The notes: a model not told the origin generated them from the letters alone. A stretch of 64,000 nt of DNA from Melanocharis versteri (GCA_013397845.1 VZTG01001876.1:135267-199266); one strand, 5' to 3'. Shown: positions 46,054 through 61,500, counted from the first letter of the stretch. Made by a program: numbers and translations.

Positions 46054-49000
46054 GAGGATAAATGGCAAGGTTTAACAAAAGTTTCCAGATCCTGTGAGAT
46101 TTTTCATGAAGCAAGAAGGGGCTGTCAGGCTAGAAAAGGTGAGCCTGCAGGTGGAGAGCATCCTCTGGTGTTATGGAGCTGGTGTCTCAGCATTGCCAAA
46201 CATTTTGGTTGGTAAGTTCCTTAAGGAAGTTATTGAGCTACATCTCATACTGCCTAAAGCTTCACCACCGAGAGCAGACAAAGTATTATAGCCACAGGCA
46301 TGACCTCCACCTGCTGTAGACCTGGACTGGACTCCTCTGGGCTGCACCATCCTGGTCAAGGCAAAACTGTCCAGAGACCAGCTCTGGGTGCTGCTGGGCT
46401 CCCTCCATGAAGAGAACAGCTCCAGCTGCAAGAATCCTGGCCATGGGCTTTCCACTGCTGCATTGCTCGAGCTCCCCGGGGCCAGAGGAGAGAACCTGCC
46501 TCCCCCCAGGCTGCTGTGCTGCATGGTTGGTACACAAGGGAGAGTGAAGCAGGATAAGCAGGGCAGCTGGAGCGGGTGTATCCACAGATCTGCCTCCATT
46601 TATGTTTCCTGCTTTTCCCAAAAAGGAAAGCATCATAAATACCACATTTTAGCTGTTTTCCTAGCACTCAGAGTGTGAAATAAGCATGTGCTTTAATTAC
46701 AATCATGGAAAATACCTTTCAGTTCAGCCAACATCTTTGAGGATTTCCTGGGAGTTGCAGGTGGCACTCTGCCATATAAAGAGATTTAAACACAAGTAGG
46801 AACTGGTCTCGGTGGTGAATTAAAAGCATGGATCCTTACAAAATATGTTGCTTGCAGGCATGTCACATACTGGCAGTGACATCAGTCTCAAAGGTGGTGC
46901 TGGCCTCCTGCCACCACTCAGCACATCTAAAGGCCAATTTGGCAAGGAACAGGACATTGTGTGGAGCTGTTTGTACAGCAAGTGTGGTGCTGCAGATTGG
47001 GAAAATGAAATCTAGTATCACCTCAAACCATTTCTTTATGCTTCCGGCGCTGAGAGTGAGATGAGACTGGAGTTTAAAGAGAAAAGAAGGAACAAAACAA
47101 AATGGTCAGCTTTGTCAAATGTCACTTTTAGCTCTCTGGACAGCAGCAGGTTTTCATCTGTGCCCAGAAGCTTTGCTTATATTCTTTTGTGGTGGGAATC
47201 AGTGTAGCAAAGCAGCTGAGAAGGGCTTCTATTATGCTGCTGAAAGAGCCCTCAGTACCTGCAGAGCCCTCCTTCTTCCCAGCCCTGTCCTTACTCAGCA
47301 CATCAGGGCCTGGCATGTAAAAGCAGGATTCATGTAGTGCCTGTTGTCTGCTGAGCACTGTGAAACCACTCCAGCATCGACTCTCTGGGCACTGGGTTCC
47401 TCTAGAGGAAAATGTGGCAAAACTGTTCTTGGAAATCCAGTGCTGTTCTCGGAAATGAGGAAAGTTTGCTTTTAGCAGTATCAAAGCATCAAATGATTCT
47501 TTCACACATTCTCAGTAAGGTCAGGGCACAATTTTAAAAGACAAAGTGTTCTAAATAATCCTGGTATGTTTATGGCTGAGCAGCTATGGCATTGCAACTT
47601 TATTCGCCTTTAGCATCAAGAAGAGGAGCCTATTTTCTGCCTTAAAAATTGAGGAGGCCAGAAAGATCATGGGTTTAAAGCATTGTTCATAATTATAAAT
47701 AATTTTGCTCTGTTTATTAATAATTGAATTTTCTCCACTCCTCTCACAGGTCACCCTCATATTTCTTCACAAGCCTTCATTGAAGTCTTAAACATTCAAA
47801 TTATAGAGAGAAACCAAGGCAGACATGGAATATTACAGATTGCATCTTCCTCTCCTTGTGTGATTCAGTAACTTTGGCCTGTTACTCAGCTTGGGCTCTA
47901 GAAGTATTGGTAAGCCTGTAATTTCTTCACAGAACTCAGCTTCTCTTTCTTCCTTGGTCTTGGGCCCTGATTCTCCATTCCCCATGTACAAAAAGCACAC
48001 AGGGGGAGGGATTTAGCAAGGAAGAGGCTATGGGATCAGGCCCTGGCAGCATGCAGAGTATAAAGAAATTGGCTCCCACTGGGCCCCCCGCTGGCAGCAT
48101 TTACGGCTCTGCGGCTTTCGCAGCAATCGCTGCCTGTGCCAGAGCCCAGAAACAGAACCCGCTCCCCGCTCCTGCTGAGCACCAGTGTAAGGGCAGGACA
48201 CAGAGCTGCTCGGGCCTGAAGGATGGCATTTCATGGTGTCTTTGAGACTGGCAGCCAAACTACTCACCAGAGGTGTCGTACTCCATTTTCCATCACATTT
48301 GAAAAGAAGAAAGACTACATGAGCTGTGCTAAGTGTCCAGATAAAAGACAAACTGAACCATCCTATGCGTGGCTGCATCTGAAGCCTGTAGCTTAGCTGA
48401 TACATTATTTGATAAAGATGAGCAGCACAGGGATTACAGTGGTGAAGGACTAACTCTGCCTTCACAGGCTGTGCAGACAGCTGAGGAAGCTAAGAACTTA
48501 GCAGATACCTTCATCAGCACCTGTTCTCCCTCCCAGAGACCACCCTCTGTCCATCCACAGGTGCGTCCATCTCTCGCATTCTGACAGAAGATCAATGACT
48601 CTCACTCTAAGCAGTTTCTTATTTCCAGCCAAAGTTTCAGTTGTTGCTCTGTTTCGTTCTTTACTAGAACACAAATGTTTCAGATCCACACCAAGACCCT
48701 GGTTCATGCCAGATGTTTTTACTGATTTTAAAACTTTGGCCAAAAAATATATTGCAAGGCTTGAACCTCCTGGCAACTTCTGAAGACATTTACATCTATG
48801 TAAAGTAGCCCATGGATTAAATTCTTTGCAGAAATTACTCTGCTGGTTGTGCTAAGAGTCACCAAAGTGATTCAGGCAGAAAGTCCAACACAGACACTTT
48901 GACTCGGTGCCATTTCTGTGCTCCCTGTGCATGGGAAAATGAAGGCACAGAGACCAGAGCACTGCCAGCCACGTCTGCAGGAGCCCCCTTACAGACAGAG

Positions 49001-52000
49001 AGCAGAGGTTGCCCAAGGGTCTCTTTTCTTCCACTCCATTTTGACATGTACCCAGAGGTACAATTCTTCTCCTGATTTTCATCCTACTTAAAAGGTTGGA
49101 TTTTGCTGAGAGGCATTTCAGAGTCAGAATCAACTTTTCTGGCTTGCAAGACTTCTTGCTCCTGTCTCCTGCACTGTTCAATGTGGAACAGCCTTGCGGT
49201 ATGTCAGTCATGATATACTACAGCTAGCGATAAAAATGAAGATAATGGAAAGGATACATGATAATACACTGTGACAGCAACACTTCTTCCATGGTTGGAC
49301 CATTAGAACAAGAAATATTTTCTGCCTTGCAGATGGAAGGTTTTCTGTCTAGGACACAATTCTCCCCCTTTCATACTAAGTTGGGTAATGAATTTTAACT
49401 TCCATTGAAAAAAAATAGTTCAAACTATTCTTGCCATCAAGGAAAATTGAGAAAATTCTTTGAAGAGCAGTATCAGTTCTAAACCTCTTAAACAGTGGCA
49501 AATAGCAATCCTGGTTTTGCAACCAGCTTTTCCAAGTAAGGTTTTCCATGGGCGCCCACTCATACTGATCCTGTTACAGTACTGTGGTTTCAAATCAAGA
49601 GAACTAGACAGAATTACAGGGGAAAATACTGTTAAAAACAAAAACACTTTGATTTTTGCTAATACTAGCTAAGAATCAATACGTTATCAGTTTCCTGCTG
49701 TAAAATAAGGGATTTTTAAATATTAAGATGTCACAGAGGCTCCATGAGCTGAGAAAATCAAACCTATAAATTACCATCATATGAAAAATAATTCATCTAG
49801 CTATCACAGGAGCTTTCCCCTGTGTACCAGAGAGAGGAGAGTGCTTAGATCCATGGGGGTTAATGTCTGGGAAAGCATTCAAATTACAGAATCCACAAAT
49901 GACTGGCAGCCCCCATTAAATTTGTTGTCTTGAATCAATTGGGAGTGGTGTAGGGGATCCCACAAGGAGTATTATCCTGTTTGGCCTTAAGCCACTCACT
50001 GAAAAATATGCATATTGGAGGTGAAATTGAATTGCATAGATTTGTTCTTTAAATATTCACCATATGTTCTCATAAAAGTATGTGCCAGCCCCATCTATAA
50101 AATGAATTGTGTATTGTGTAGCTGTTTTCTTTAGGCTTTGCTTCAAATCCTTAGTATACAACATGAGATCTGTAAACATTTGAGTCACACACAAGATGCG
50201 AAATGAGTTTATTCCAAATTTTTAGAAAGGGAGGCTTGACAGCCTGAATGTTTGTTTACATGCGGATTGCTCTGCTTTATGTAATTACAGTCGTGCTCCA
50301 GTCCCTCAGCAGTTTCAACTTATCTCTTTCAATCCCAAAACAATTTGTGCTGTGCCAACTATTGTGGAAAAGGTAAGTATCTCCCCAGAAGAGACCTCAT
50401 CTCAGTCATCATTAATAAACTTGTAACACAAAAGAGTAACACAACCCATTCTCTAGTTAATAACATCTTGTGTGGTCTGTAGAAAGCTGGCAAAACCAAC
50501 TGAGAATTAAAGCTGTGCAGAATATATGTTCAACAGTTACCTAGTAAAATAATAGGAATGTTTTAGTAGCTCCAGCTGGCCTGAGTAGCAACAGAAGAAA
50601 ACAACCGTAATGACCTTGACACTTTGACTATACACAGCTAAAAGGTGCCTTAGGGCCCCTGGGTGAGACACATCAAAGAAGCCAGGAAGAATTTCTGCTG
50701 TGAGTAGGCTTGGATTATGTCTAACACCAATTTCACTTGTAACCTGTTTTCCAGGTCCTATTAAATGAAGTTTGGATTTTCACAGGAAGCCTGGTGTGAG
50801 GGGAGAGATGAATGAGAAAGAAACTCAGCACCTTCCAGAAGCAGCCACCTGAGTGCTGCAGTGTGTCCAGGCAGAAATGAGGAATCAGCATCCCAGGACA
50901 TGAACAAGGATGACAGATGCTGGACAGAAGAGGAGCATGGGGATTTGATCTGCCAGGTAAGAGGTATTCATGTGAACAAGCAGGGACCCCAACCGCTCCT
51001 GCAACAGCTGGTGGAGATACCTCACAGCTCTGCACAAAACCACAGAACACCAGAACTTTCCCTTCTGAAGCACTGCTCAAAGGCATCTATAGGGACTGAA
51101 TCCAAAGACACTGAATCCAAAATACTGGCTCTGGTGGAAATGAAAGGCAAATTTGTCTGTTAGGTGTCAAACTACTGGGCATGACATGTGCCATCTCCAA
51201 GCAAAGAGGGCTGGTACTCTCTGAAGAGCTCTCGAGGGACCCTGGGGATGGCTTCTTGAAAGGTTTAAGACATGCTGTAGGTAAAGCATGGAAAAGAACC
51301 ATGGGGCTAGGGGCAGGAAACATTGTTCCTTCCCTACCACCTCCTGGCTCAAGCATGAGAAACAAAGACTGAGACCTCACAAATCCCTCTGCATGAGCTC
51401 AGTGCAGGGATGCTTCCATATTTCTGTTTACAGTACTTCTAACCAATCTCTCAGCCAAGTTTACTTCTCAGATCAAACACCTGGTATCAATATGTTGTAC
51501 CTTGAGCTTGGCAATTTTTGCTGTTGTGATGCTGGACTTCAGGTATTCCATGACTTCAGGCACTGTTCCTGGGATGTGTATCTCCTCCAAGACAAAATAG
51601 CGGCTCAGAAGCAAAGGAAAAGTGCATTTTAGACAAAGGAGGCTTTTTTATCCCCTAGAGAAATGTTTTGCCTTCTTGTGTACTTGCTCATTCTGCAATC
51701 TGTATGTTGATATTTTTCTTTCCTTGTTCTCAACATCATGGATGTTGATGTTGTCAGGAAAACAACATGAGGCTCACTAAAAATGATGGCTTCTTGGGAA
51801 CATTGTCTAAAGTAGCAAATGCTTGCCTATATTTCTGCTGCTTTCTTTAGCAGAACTCGTGAGTTTCAGGGCCTCAAATATTCCTGTTTGTTCTTTCCTG
51901 TACTGTATTTCTAGATTCCCATGATGCACTCACACAACTCCACCTGGAGACACACTCTTCCTCCTTCACATAATGTGTTTATCATAAAAACGCTGACTGG

Positions 52001-55000
52001 CCTGAGGCCACACGGCTTACAAGCAGTGAAGGTGAAGTTCCTTCTCCCAGCTCTTACAAAGAATCACAACTTTTTTTTGTGTTTGATTGAAGTATGGATG
52101 TGGTTATAGTACTCACCTTAAATATAATTTTGTTCTTTTTCTGACATAACAATATGTTTATTGTTGATCTCACTTTATATGGATCAGATACACATAATAG
52201 CTTTTGGCATATTGTTTCAGTAATATGTTTTATTTGATAACCTCCTAAGAAAGTAACCCCTGGAGCTTACATATTCATAGTAGTTTAAAAACAAAAACAA
52301 AACCAAAACCACCACCACCAACAAAAACCACAACTCTGATTGAAGGGTAGAACTTTCAGTAGAGATGGGATGATTTACTTTGGGACAACTTAAATTTAGC
52401 ACTGTTTCTACATTTTCTATGGAAAGTGTGTCTTAAGAGTGCTGACATGAGATCCCTTCATTGGTGTCCACATCATATAGGGAATTCATAACTTACCAAA
52501 GATCTAAAAGCAAAGACCTGAAGTGAAAATAGCTTATATTCATATGGCCTACACTCATTTCAAATTACACAATTCAAGGCTTTTTAAGAATAAGAGGAAA
52601 AGAGGGACCAGCTCACCAGACAGATATCAATACCTTACAGCTGTTAATTAATGATGTCTGGACCCTTGCCTTGGATTCAGTTCAAGATTTCAGAATTACT
52701 CAGGAGCATTTTTTTTAATTACCTATCCACCATTAGTTTCCTGCGAAGTCTTCCCCCAGAATGTTTTTTTAATATCTTCCCCTTTACAGCTAGAACAGAA
52801 GATGGTGCTTTTAAAGGACTTTTGTAGGACCTTCTAAGGTCCCCTTTCCAACAGACAGGCAGCTAGAACTGAATAAAATTCTGCTGTACTCCTAGAAGAG
52901 ACGAGCATGCAGTATATGCGCAGAAGGTAAATACACAGTATGTTTGTAAGTCCTACTTTTAAGGAAGGTCATCATGCTCCCTCTGCCATATTCTCTTCAG
53001 GTCCAGGACTCTGCACAAGGAAACCTGTCACTGCGTGATTTTCACTTCAAGTCTCTCTCTTCTGATTCTCTTCTCAGATTCACCACAAAGAGTGAGATGC
53101 AGCATTCCCCATGGTGCAATCATCAAAGGCTCTGAAACAGCAAGTACTTACTCGTCACCTTAGATCCTTTCTGTTGTGTTGCCGAGAACTCCATGCACTT
53201 CCAGAATGCTTTTTTCAAGCCTGAGCCTGTGTGTTGAGCATAAGTTTGTCCCCAAAAGGTGCTATATTGGGTCACTTGTTTCCCAAGTGTTTTGGGGCAC
53301 TGTCCAGCCCTAAAATCACGTTAAATCAGTCAGATTAAATGGTACTTGCAGAAGCGTTGAGGTCTGGTGACAGACACAAAGGACAAATTGGTCTTTTGGA
53401 AATCATCTCAGCTTAACATCTCCATCACTAGCTGTTGATCAAAACAGAGCTGGATATCTGACATTACTGGAAAACAAACGGATCCTGCAAGCTGTTTCAA
53501 AGACTGTGTGGTAAGAATAGCTCTGAAGTAGTTGCAATGATAAAATCCGTGCTCAGATGGAGAAGTCATCCATTTTCTAGCCATGGAAACATTGGTGAAA
53601 CTGTTTCTATTTTGGATACAGGTTAGGAAACTCCGCTATTCTGGATCTGAGAGAAGGATAAGAAATTATTAATCGTTCAAAATTGGGTCAGGAGAGCTTG
53701 TAGTCCTCACACCAGATGAACCAGATAGAGCTCATCTCCCATGGAAGGTGTCAGTAACTGAATGATGCAGAAGCCCTGAGAATTTCAAGTCCCTGATTTG
53801 AGAAACTGAAGGAAAGAAATGGAGGAAGGATAAATACAAGCCTAGAAGAAGATACCTTGATGAGAAGTGAAGAGCTACAAGAATGTTTACTTGATGTATT
53901 TATTTCCTGCAGAATGAAGACGGGTGGTCTTTCTGATTTGACCAGGAATGCCAGAATGATTTAACATGTCAAGGTTCTCCCATGCAACACTGAAAGTAAA
54001 ATCTCTGGAACAAGGATAAGGGAGGGGCAGGAATTGCAGACTGGCACACAGAGCAAAGAGATCAACTCAAAAGACTAGCAAAAATGTGCACAGCTGTATT
54101 TATTTTCAATTGAACATAATTTTGGATTCCCTCCATTCTACTTTGTTGAAAGAGGAAGAAAAAGATCACCCAACTCTCTAACAGACCAGGGACCTGCTCA
54201 TTTCTGGAAATGTCCCAAGGGCTGAACATTATGCGGTGAAATGTTTGCAGCAGCAGTGCTGCCTATGTAACAGAAGGCGCATAGGGACTGCTCTAGCAAA
54301 TTATTCATGGACAATAAATAATGTATAATGTGTCTCAAAGATTAGGGAAGTGCACTCTGCAATGTACACAACATTTCTATTCCAGAAATAATTTTTTTTT
54401 TGTTTGGATGGTTTTTTCTCGTTAGCTCTGTGGGTAAGCATGACCCCACACGAGCCTGGGGGTTTTTTCACACATTTTTCATGTGACAATTCTCACATAT
54501 AATATGCAGACTAAAACGAAATTTTCTCCCGATCCTCTCTTTATTAGAATTTATTTATTTATTAAGTTCATATATAACCAGGCTAATTTGTTAGCTTTAT
54601 ACACACATACATTTTCTTGGGGGTAATACTGTCTCTGAACCATGTTATCCTGTTGGGTTTAGTGGTATTAAGATCCTTTCCTATGTCAGTTTTGTAGCAG
54701 GTTCTGTAGCTGTATGTATTGCATCAGCCTCCTGTGAAATCAGCTCTCCATCCTTGGGAGCTCATAAGCTAGGATGTGATAAGTTGCAGCTGGGTGATGA
54801 GGTAACAAGCGAGCAAGAGATCATGTCCTAATTAAAGGACTTGGCTTGCTTTCTGCTTGGCTACTGCAGTAAAGGGAGTTACTTGGAAAGTTACTTCTCT
54901 TCCTACCTCATGTCTGAATAATGTTTATTAATCATCACTGATTTCTCAGTGCACTTCTCCCCTGGGAGAAACAAGGGAGGATCTCTCTCTTTCCATCTCA

Positions 55001-55367
55001 CTCTGTGTGGTTTGCAGCCTGGATGACTCAGGCTAAGCTGGGTTATTTCTTCTCCTTTCATTTCAGGTGATGCGTTTGCCACACCGGTCTGGGCTGCAGA
55101 ACAGCCTGACCTTCCCCATTAACTATTTAGAAAGAAGCTGGACTAAACTAATGTGTACTTTTGCCTGAGGTTCCCTTCCTCCACTCTTATGATCTCTTGG
55201 ACAAAGGCAGTTGAGAAATGTGATAAAGTAGTTCATACACTCTTTCAGAGGGACCAGCAAACTTTCTTTGAAGATGTAACTGTCCTGTAAAGATTTATTT
55301 CCAGGAGAAAGTCTCAGGGGTAGTTCCAATCCAATTTCACGCTTATTTTAGGCTCTTCTTTCAGTGG
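46054..55367. other. Intergenic 3' flank, second part
   Basis: 9.3 kb without a recognised gene. Notable items are overlapping minus-strand open frames in a GC-richer patch (46171-46667), a GC-richer patch at 48030-48240, a weak MIR-like core at about 51995-52060 (GGCCACACGGCTTACAAGCA), a short 15-bp tandem at 51094-51120, and a CAA/CCA-rich run at 52286-52332. Confidence 0.65.
52286..52332. repeat. A/C-rich low-complexity repeat (CAAAA/CCA)n
   Basis: ACAAAAACAAAACCAAAACC followed by ACCACCACCA and ACAAAAACC: a 47-bp A/C-only tract. Confidence 0.85.
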
Positions 55368-55582
55368 AGACTTAGACTGGATATTAGGAAAAATTTCCTC
55401 ACCAGAAGAGTTGAAACATGTTGTCCAGGGAAGAGGTTAAATCACCATCCTGGAGGCATTTAAAAGACATGCAGTTGTGGCACTTAGGGACATGGTTTAG
55501 TGGTGGACTTGGCAGTGATGGGTTAATGGTTCAACATGATGGTCTTAAAGTTCTTTTCCTAGCTAAAGGATTCTATGATTCT
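55368..55582 (+). mobile_element. CR1 LINE, 3'-end fragment (plus strand)
   Basis: AGACTTAGACTGGATATTAGG, ACATGGTTTAGTGGTGGACT and TTCTTTTCCTAGCTAAAGGA follow the avian CR1 3' consensus. The copy ends with GGATTCTATGATTCT, the diagnostic CR1 terminal octamer pair. It is of the same subfamily type as the minus-strand copy at 14859-15025, judged by the shared TTTAAAAGACnTG / GGTTTAGTGGTGG segments. Confidence 0.92.
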
Positions 55583-58500
55583 CAAATGCATATTTTTCGA
55601 AGTTCCTTTTCTTTTTATTTAATACATCTAGGTAAAGAAGTGGGAGGGGAAAACCTATACAATTTTAAATTTTTTTTTACTTAACTTTTTGAGTGTCTTC
55701 TCTTGTACGAGACAGATATCTTGTAAGTCTTGACACAAATATTGGAACAGTGTCTGATTATTCCCTGCAATTAAAATGGTAGCCAGTAGCAGAACAGATT
55801 TATAGTTATGGGTTCTAAATTATGTTTAATCCAAAATTCATAGAAGTCGGTGATTCACCTAGTGAAGAGATAGCCACAATAATATAGGTGCCAATTGAAA
55901 TGAATAGATACAGTACATATATCCAGTTTGAAAGTTAATAATTTGAAAGATCCCATTTATGCTTCAGGTAGTTAGAATTTAAAGATACTCCAAGAAATCT
56001 CCAACATAAATACACCATAAAAAATTTCTTCAGCAAAAAAGTTACTTGACTTGAGTCTATGATTAATTATTTGTTAATAATGAGTCATCGGACTGCAGCT
56101 GTACACATCTTGGGTGCTTCCAAGGTTTCAGATTTGTCTACTTTGAGTGCTTTAAAAATCTCATTTCATGCTGAAGGGCATACATGCAATTTAAGAGACT
56201 ATCATATTCTCACACTATTGTTACAAACTGCTTTGCAAACTACTCTCAAATTAACCTACTTTGCTCTTCAAACCAATTTCTTTGGAAATGACAGAAGTAA
56301 TTGGCATGACTGGCAAGTACCAAATTTAGTGGAATCTGAGAGCATAGGAAACATTGAAAAGAAATATGCACTTTGCATTAGAATGATGAAGTCCTCCAGG
56401 TACTTTGGTAAAATTACACTAGGAGAGAATATTCTCTGGGACAGCTAGAAGTAGAAGTAATTAATAGATCATTATACCTAAAAACTGTCAACTGGAAATC
56501 AGATGGTGACCAGCAAAGATCTGTTATTCGGCAGCTCTCCAGGATTAAGAATATCTACTCCTCTCCAAATCCATGTAAAAGTACATAGCTCCTCCTTTGT
56601 TAGTTTTCTGTGGTAACAAGTGACATTCACAGCCTTCAGGAGCAGCTCTATCTAGGGCTGTGTTTCAGCATTCTACCCTGAAGATGGCCAAAGCAACAAT
56701 TACAAGGGTCCAATTTGGTCAAGCATTGATATCTCTATCAGCAATTTAGTTCCCACCTTATGCCCAAGTGTTCGCCAAGAACAGACAGCTCCCCAAAACT
56801 TCTAAACTGCAAAAGACAGTGAGCAAATTTATTTCGTGAAAATGGGCTTAGAAAATTTCCTTACTTTGCTGCACCCTGCTCTTATCCAAGTCTACTTGGC
56901 TAACACTTTAATGTCAGCCTTCATCTCAATTGGCCCCATGTTCATTCATACTCTGCTGACTGGGTGAAAAGAAATCCAAGAAGTAAATGCTGCCTCAGTA
57001 ACTCATAAAACCATGGTTTGACTGAACAGGGACGGTGCAAAGACTGGAGGTGAGGGCACTCCACACAGAGGTGCTAAGACTAGACAGCCCTTGGCCTCAT
57101 TCTAGCTTCCCACTCTCCGCATAGAAGAAAGCCCTTGGCATGGCAGAAATGAAACCTCCTTCCTCGTTCTCCCAATTGGATTTTTCTCTCCTCTTGGACT
57201 CATTGTTGTGGTTTTAAATTCTTGCAGTACCTTCAGGCTCTAGCATCACACCTATTCATTAAAAAGAGCAGTCATCTTAGAATCATCTTCTACAGATGTA
57301 AAGACTGTGACTAAATAACTTCTCATTTAATATACCATTCCCATCTTTGGGTGACTTAGCAGTGCTGAAAGGAACTGCTGCTATAAGCCCTCGATCAAAC
57401 AGTCTAAAAATACTCATATGCCTCAGGATTGTCCATTTTGTTCTTTCTGCTTGTTCCATGGAGAGCTGTCAGAACACCACCGCTATACAAACTCACCTGG
57501 AAGATTTAAAAAGCAGCAACCAGCAAAAAATGTGAAACTGGAAGCCTTTTCTGACAACAGTGAGCAGCTATTCAACAGCTGAAAACACTGGGATGATTCA
57601 TGAGAGTCTGTCACCTCTCAGCAATGCCAGCAAAAATCTCACCATTTCATCAGATTCCACAGAGGCCTTATAGAAGACTCCCAACCCCTGGTGCATGAGG
57701 TCTGGGATGCTGTTCAAGAGCTGACATATGTGCTGCAGGGAGACTGGCTGGTTGCAAACAGATAAACTGCCTTATCTGATGTGACAAAATTCGTGTTCTC
57801 CAGCAATAGCCAGATGTTGTCAGTTCTCTCTTCAGAAGATGAAAAGGCTAGGAAGACATGCAAATTGTGGATGATAAGAGGATGTGACTCTGACCCCTGG
57901 GCCTGACAGCTGATATTAGGCTGTTCCCGTGGCTCTGCTATCCCCAGTACATGGCTCTCCACATCCTCTAGGTTTTTGCACTGACACAGCAAATTCAACT
58001 TGGCATGCGATTTACAGAAAAGTAACAGACCAGTACAAGAATGAGCTTGTACCTGAGGAATGTCAGGATCTGAAATGTCAGGATTTTAAGCCAAATACCT
58101 TTTTTTTTCCTAAATGACATTGAGTTTTGCAGCAATTAGGAGAATGGAACAATCTGTTTAACATCAGGAGGAGTAGAATCATCGCACAACATGGCCTTCC
58201 ATCGTAGGTTTCATCACATGCTCAGCCAGGTTAAAGACACAGAAACAAACCATGCCCTTTATGGGAGAGACAGAACATCCAAAAGCTTGGATTAAATCTT
58301 GACTGATGGACTTCCCTTTGCCCTCACACTATTTGTGTGTGCACAACTAACTCTGTAAATTTATTTACATCCTGGTATGGGATCAAGCATGATATACAGT
58401 AGCAGGAAAATAAGACATGAGTTTCCTGGAGCACTTCCTGTTGATGCGAAAATTGTTGATTTGAAAGTTGAATCATTAGCTATTTGAATGCTGTTCCTCC

Positions 58501-61500
58501 TCAAGGTAGGCAATATTCCTCAGGGAATTTTGTTTTGCAAGGGTTTGTTTTCTCCTAAAATGGGATGGACAAAACATGGCTTCACTTCTCATGCCTATAA
58601 CTGTGTTGGTCCTCTACTTTGTACTACCTAGGGTAAAATATATTAAATACGATTCACCTCAGTTGCGCTGAAAATATTTCATTGTTCTGTTTGGCGTAAA
58701 GAAGTGGGACCATCACACCGTGGTAGGGATGCTACACTGTGCTTGAGGATCCTCAGTAGGGTAAAGGGAAACACCTCATCTGCTTTCCCCTGATGAAGCT
58801 TTACCTGTTTTTATGAAGTAACTAACACTTCCATCATGTGTCTTACCTAGAAGTTTAGCATGTGCTAACATCTCTGTAATTGAAGATATAGTAGTTTTTG
58901 GTTTATTGGAGACTAAGATTCTAAATTCATACTGAAATTGGGTTTGTGCCCTTTACATATTGGCCATAGCCAGGGGTATTTGTATGAAATATGTATTTAT
59001 ATACAAACATGGAAATTCATTCTAAAATATGAGGCCTCTTTCTCCTGGAAGATCTTACAGAATATTGGAAATCCTGGATATCATTTTAAACCCTGCAGCC
59101 AACTGTGATCAAAGGAATGTGCTTCCTGAACATTTCCCTGCTCCTTTCCATCCCATTTACTATGTCCTTGTAATTCCTTAGAAAAAAATGGCAAATAAAA
59201 GCCCATTGCTTCACTTCTAAAATGAAATACATCAACATGATACACTCGCTGTCCAGTGCTTTGGATTGCCTGAGTGCTAGGTGACCTTACTTGCTATTTT
59301 TGAGCCAGTAAAATCACTTAGGCAGCTGTGTTATGTGCAGTTCCCTTTAGTACACAGCATTCTTTTTTCTAACTGTTTTAATCTCTGTTTTACAAAGGAA
59401 ATCAGTGTATGCAATGTATGAAAAACATCTCTATATGCCATTCCCTTAACAGAAAAGGACAAACTGGAATTTCAAGAGAGTTTGACTACATTTGCATTTT
59501 AAAACAAATTTTGGATTTAACTTACTGAGCTTCCTTTTTTTCTTTTGCATGCCAGATGTCTGAAGCATACTGGCCTTCCATCATTCAGTTACAATCTCAA
59601 ACAATCCCAAACAATTCAGCTGTGGCCTATGAATTTTAAACACACCTTTTCTGGTTACCCAGAGGTAGGGTTGTTCTGGTATGTCTGCAAGCCAAAACTC
59701 TTAGCTCAGCAACTCTTAACTTAGTCCTCAAATGTTTGCCACAGGCAAAGTTTCTCTGCAAAACCGAAGAGAGGTGGGAGATTCCCTTCAGTTCCTCCCT
59801 TCAGCAAGGGTGGTGTCAGGAGCATAGTGGAAACACCAGCCCTGATCTAGAGCAGAGCCTCTCAAGGAGACAGAACTTGCTGTGCTCCATTTTCTAAGCA
59901 CAGAGAGAGGGTGAGGAGGACAGTACCTAACCCAGCTCCCAAGGGAGTATGATGGGAAGCTGGACTCTGCCCTTCATTTGTAGATCCTGTTCTAACATGG
60001 GAGGTAACCCATGCCTTACAGCATGAGTGACTGAGGTGCATCCGTTTGTTGAATATGCTCACGCCTCAGGATGTGAGTGAGACTTGCTGGAATTACACAA
60101 CACTGATATGAGACAAAAAGAACACACCTGATGCTCAAGGTGTCCAGGGTATCAAGGTGCTGTCTCTGAACCAACAGATTAGCCCTAAATCAAGTCTGTC
60201 CAATTCCTGCATGCATCAGTTATTTTTGTACTGTGAAACCGAGATACACTTTGCAAGTGAGATGAACACAAGCATGCCTCCTGCAGCAAAATATTTTATC
60301 TCCAATACAAAATCAACAGGGAGGCTATTTCACGCTAGGGAAACAGAAACCAGTATGGCTCAAACATGGACAAATTCACCTTAGTTCCCTGAAATCTGAA
60401 ACAAAGACAGGAAAGAAATCAGTCACAGGGATAAAAGCTGCAGTTCAACTACCTTTAGTCTGCACTTTTTGTGCCATGCCAGAGGTCACAGAAGTAGTGT
60501 ATACTTATCCCTGAGATGACAAATGAAGATTAAATGAGACTATTCATGTGGAATTTCACTTGTATCCTGAGCACATGCTGCTTTGAAATGTGTACTGGAT
60601 TAGCATTCCTGGCCCATGGAAAATAAAGCCCGCATCTGAAACTTCTGTGGTCTGGAGAACATGCAGAGGCTGCTGCAACCTGGCTCTGGGCAGACTTTCC
60701 ATGGCAGTGTTAAGGAGCAAAAAGGCCAAGACAAAGATTCTCATTTTCAAAAGTGTGCTTCCATCCTGGCTGTGGTCTTGTCCCTGTGCTGACAGCTGTG
60801 CCAGCCCTGGAGAATGGCACACACACACTCTGGTTTTTCACGTGGGAAGTGAGTGAGCTACAGTTTCCCATCAGCTTCTGAGACTCCTGAACTTCCTGGA
60901 GCTTTTGGAGTATATTGAATTATGCCAATGTTCACAGGCAAGAAATGACTGTTTAAACGAGAAATACTGCTGATATATTTTATCTGTATTGTCAGCTACT
61001 GATTCTAGGCAGTGTGTTTTCATTTATGCAGAGGGACTGAGCATTCATGTGTGATGAATAAAGAAAACATTTGCTTCCTTTGAAGTCCAGGATCATCACT
61101 ACCCATTCTGTGAGCCAGTCCTAAAAGGACTGACTTCTACCAACTGGTCCCCAGTCCCACCTTTTCTCCACTAGTTTAGGAAGTCCTACAAGCCATCTTT
61201 TTTCTTACCAAAACCCACAGTGGTTTCTAAATCCACTTCATACTTCATCCTTTTCAGTTTTCCTCCTCTCCTCTCCCACATCCTCATTTTTCTCCCTATC
61301 TGAGATGCACAGCTATGGGCTCACCCCATCCTTGTGTGGTACCCAAGTCTGCTGCCTCCTCTTTCCTTTCCCCTCCATCTATTCCTGTTCCAGCTCCAAC
61401 CCACCCCTCCCTCCTGGCAGTGCACAGGGACTGGAAATGGCCCTCCTTGCCACAATCAGCCTCTTTAAACAGTTGTCTTTTCATTAATCCAGGTTGTGTG

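Noticed and set aside
46171..46678. Four overlapping open frames on both strands (96-142 codons)
   Set aside because: They overlap one another in a GC-richer patch with no recognisable domains or splice structure, as expected of stop-poor composition.
48028..48465. 145-codon minus-strand open frame
   Set aside because: No recognisable family, mixed composition and no start context or neighbours; taken as chance.
56059..56448. 129-codon + strand open frame
   Set aside because: AT-driven composition with no recognisable motif, flanking promoter or polyadenylation pairing.
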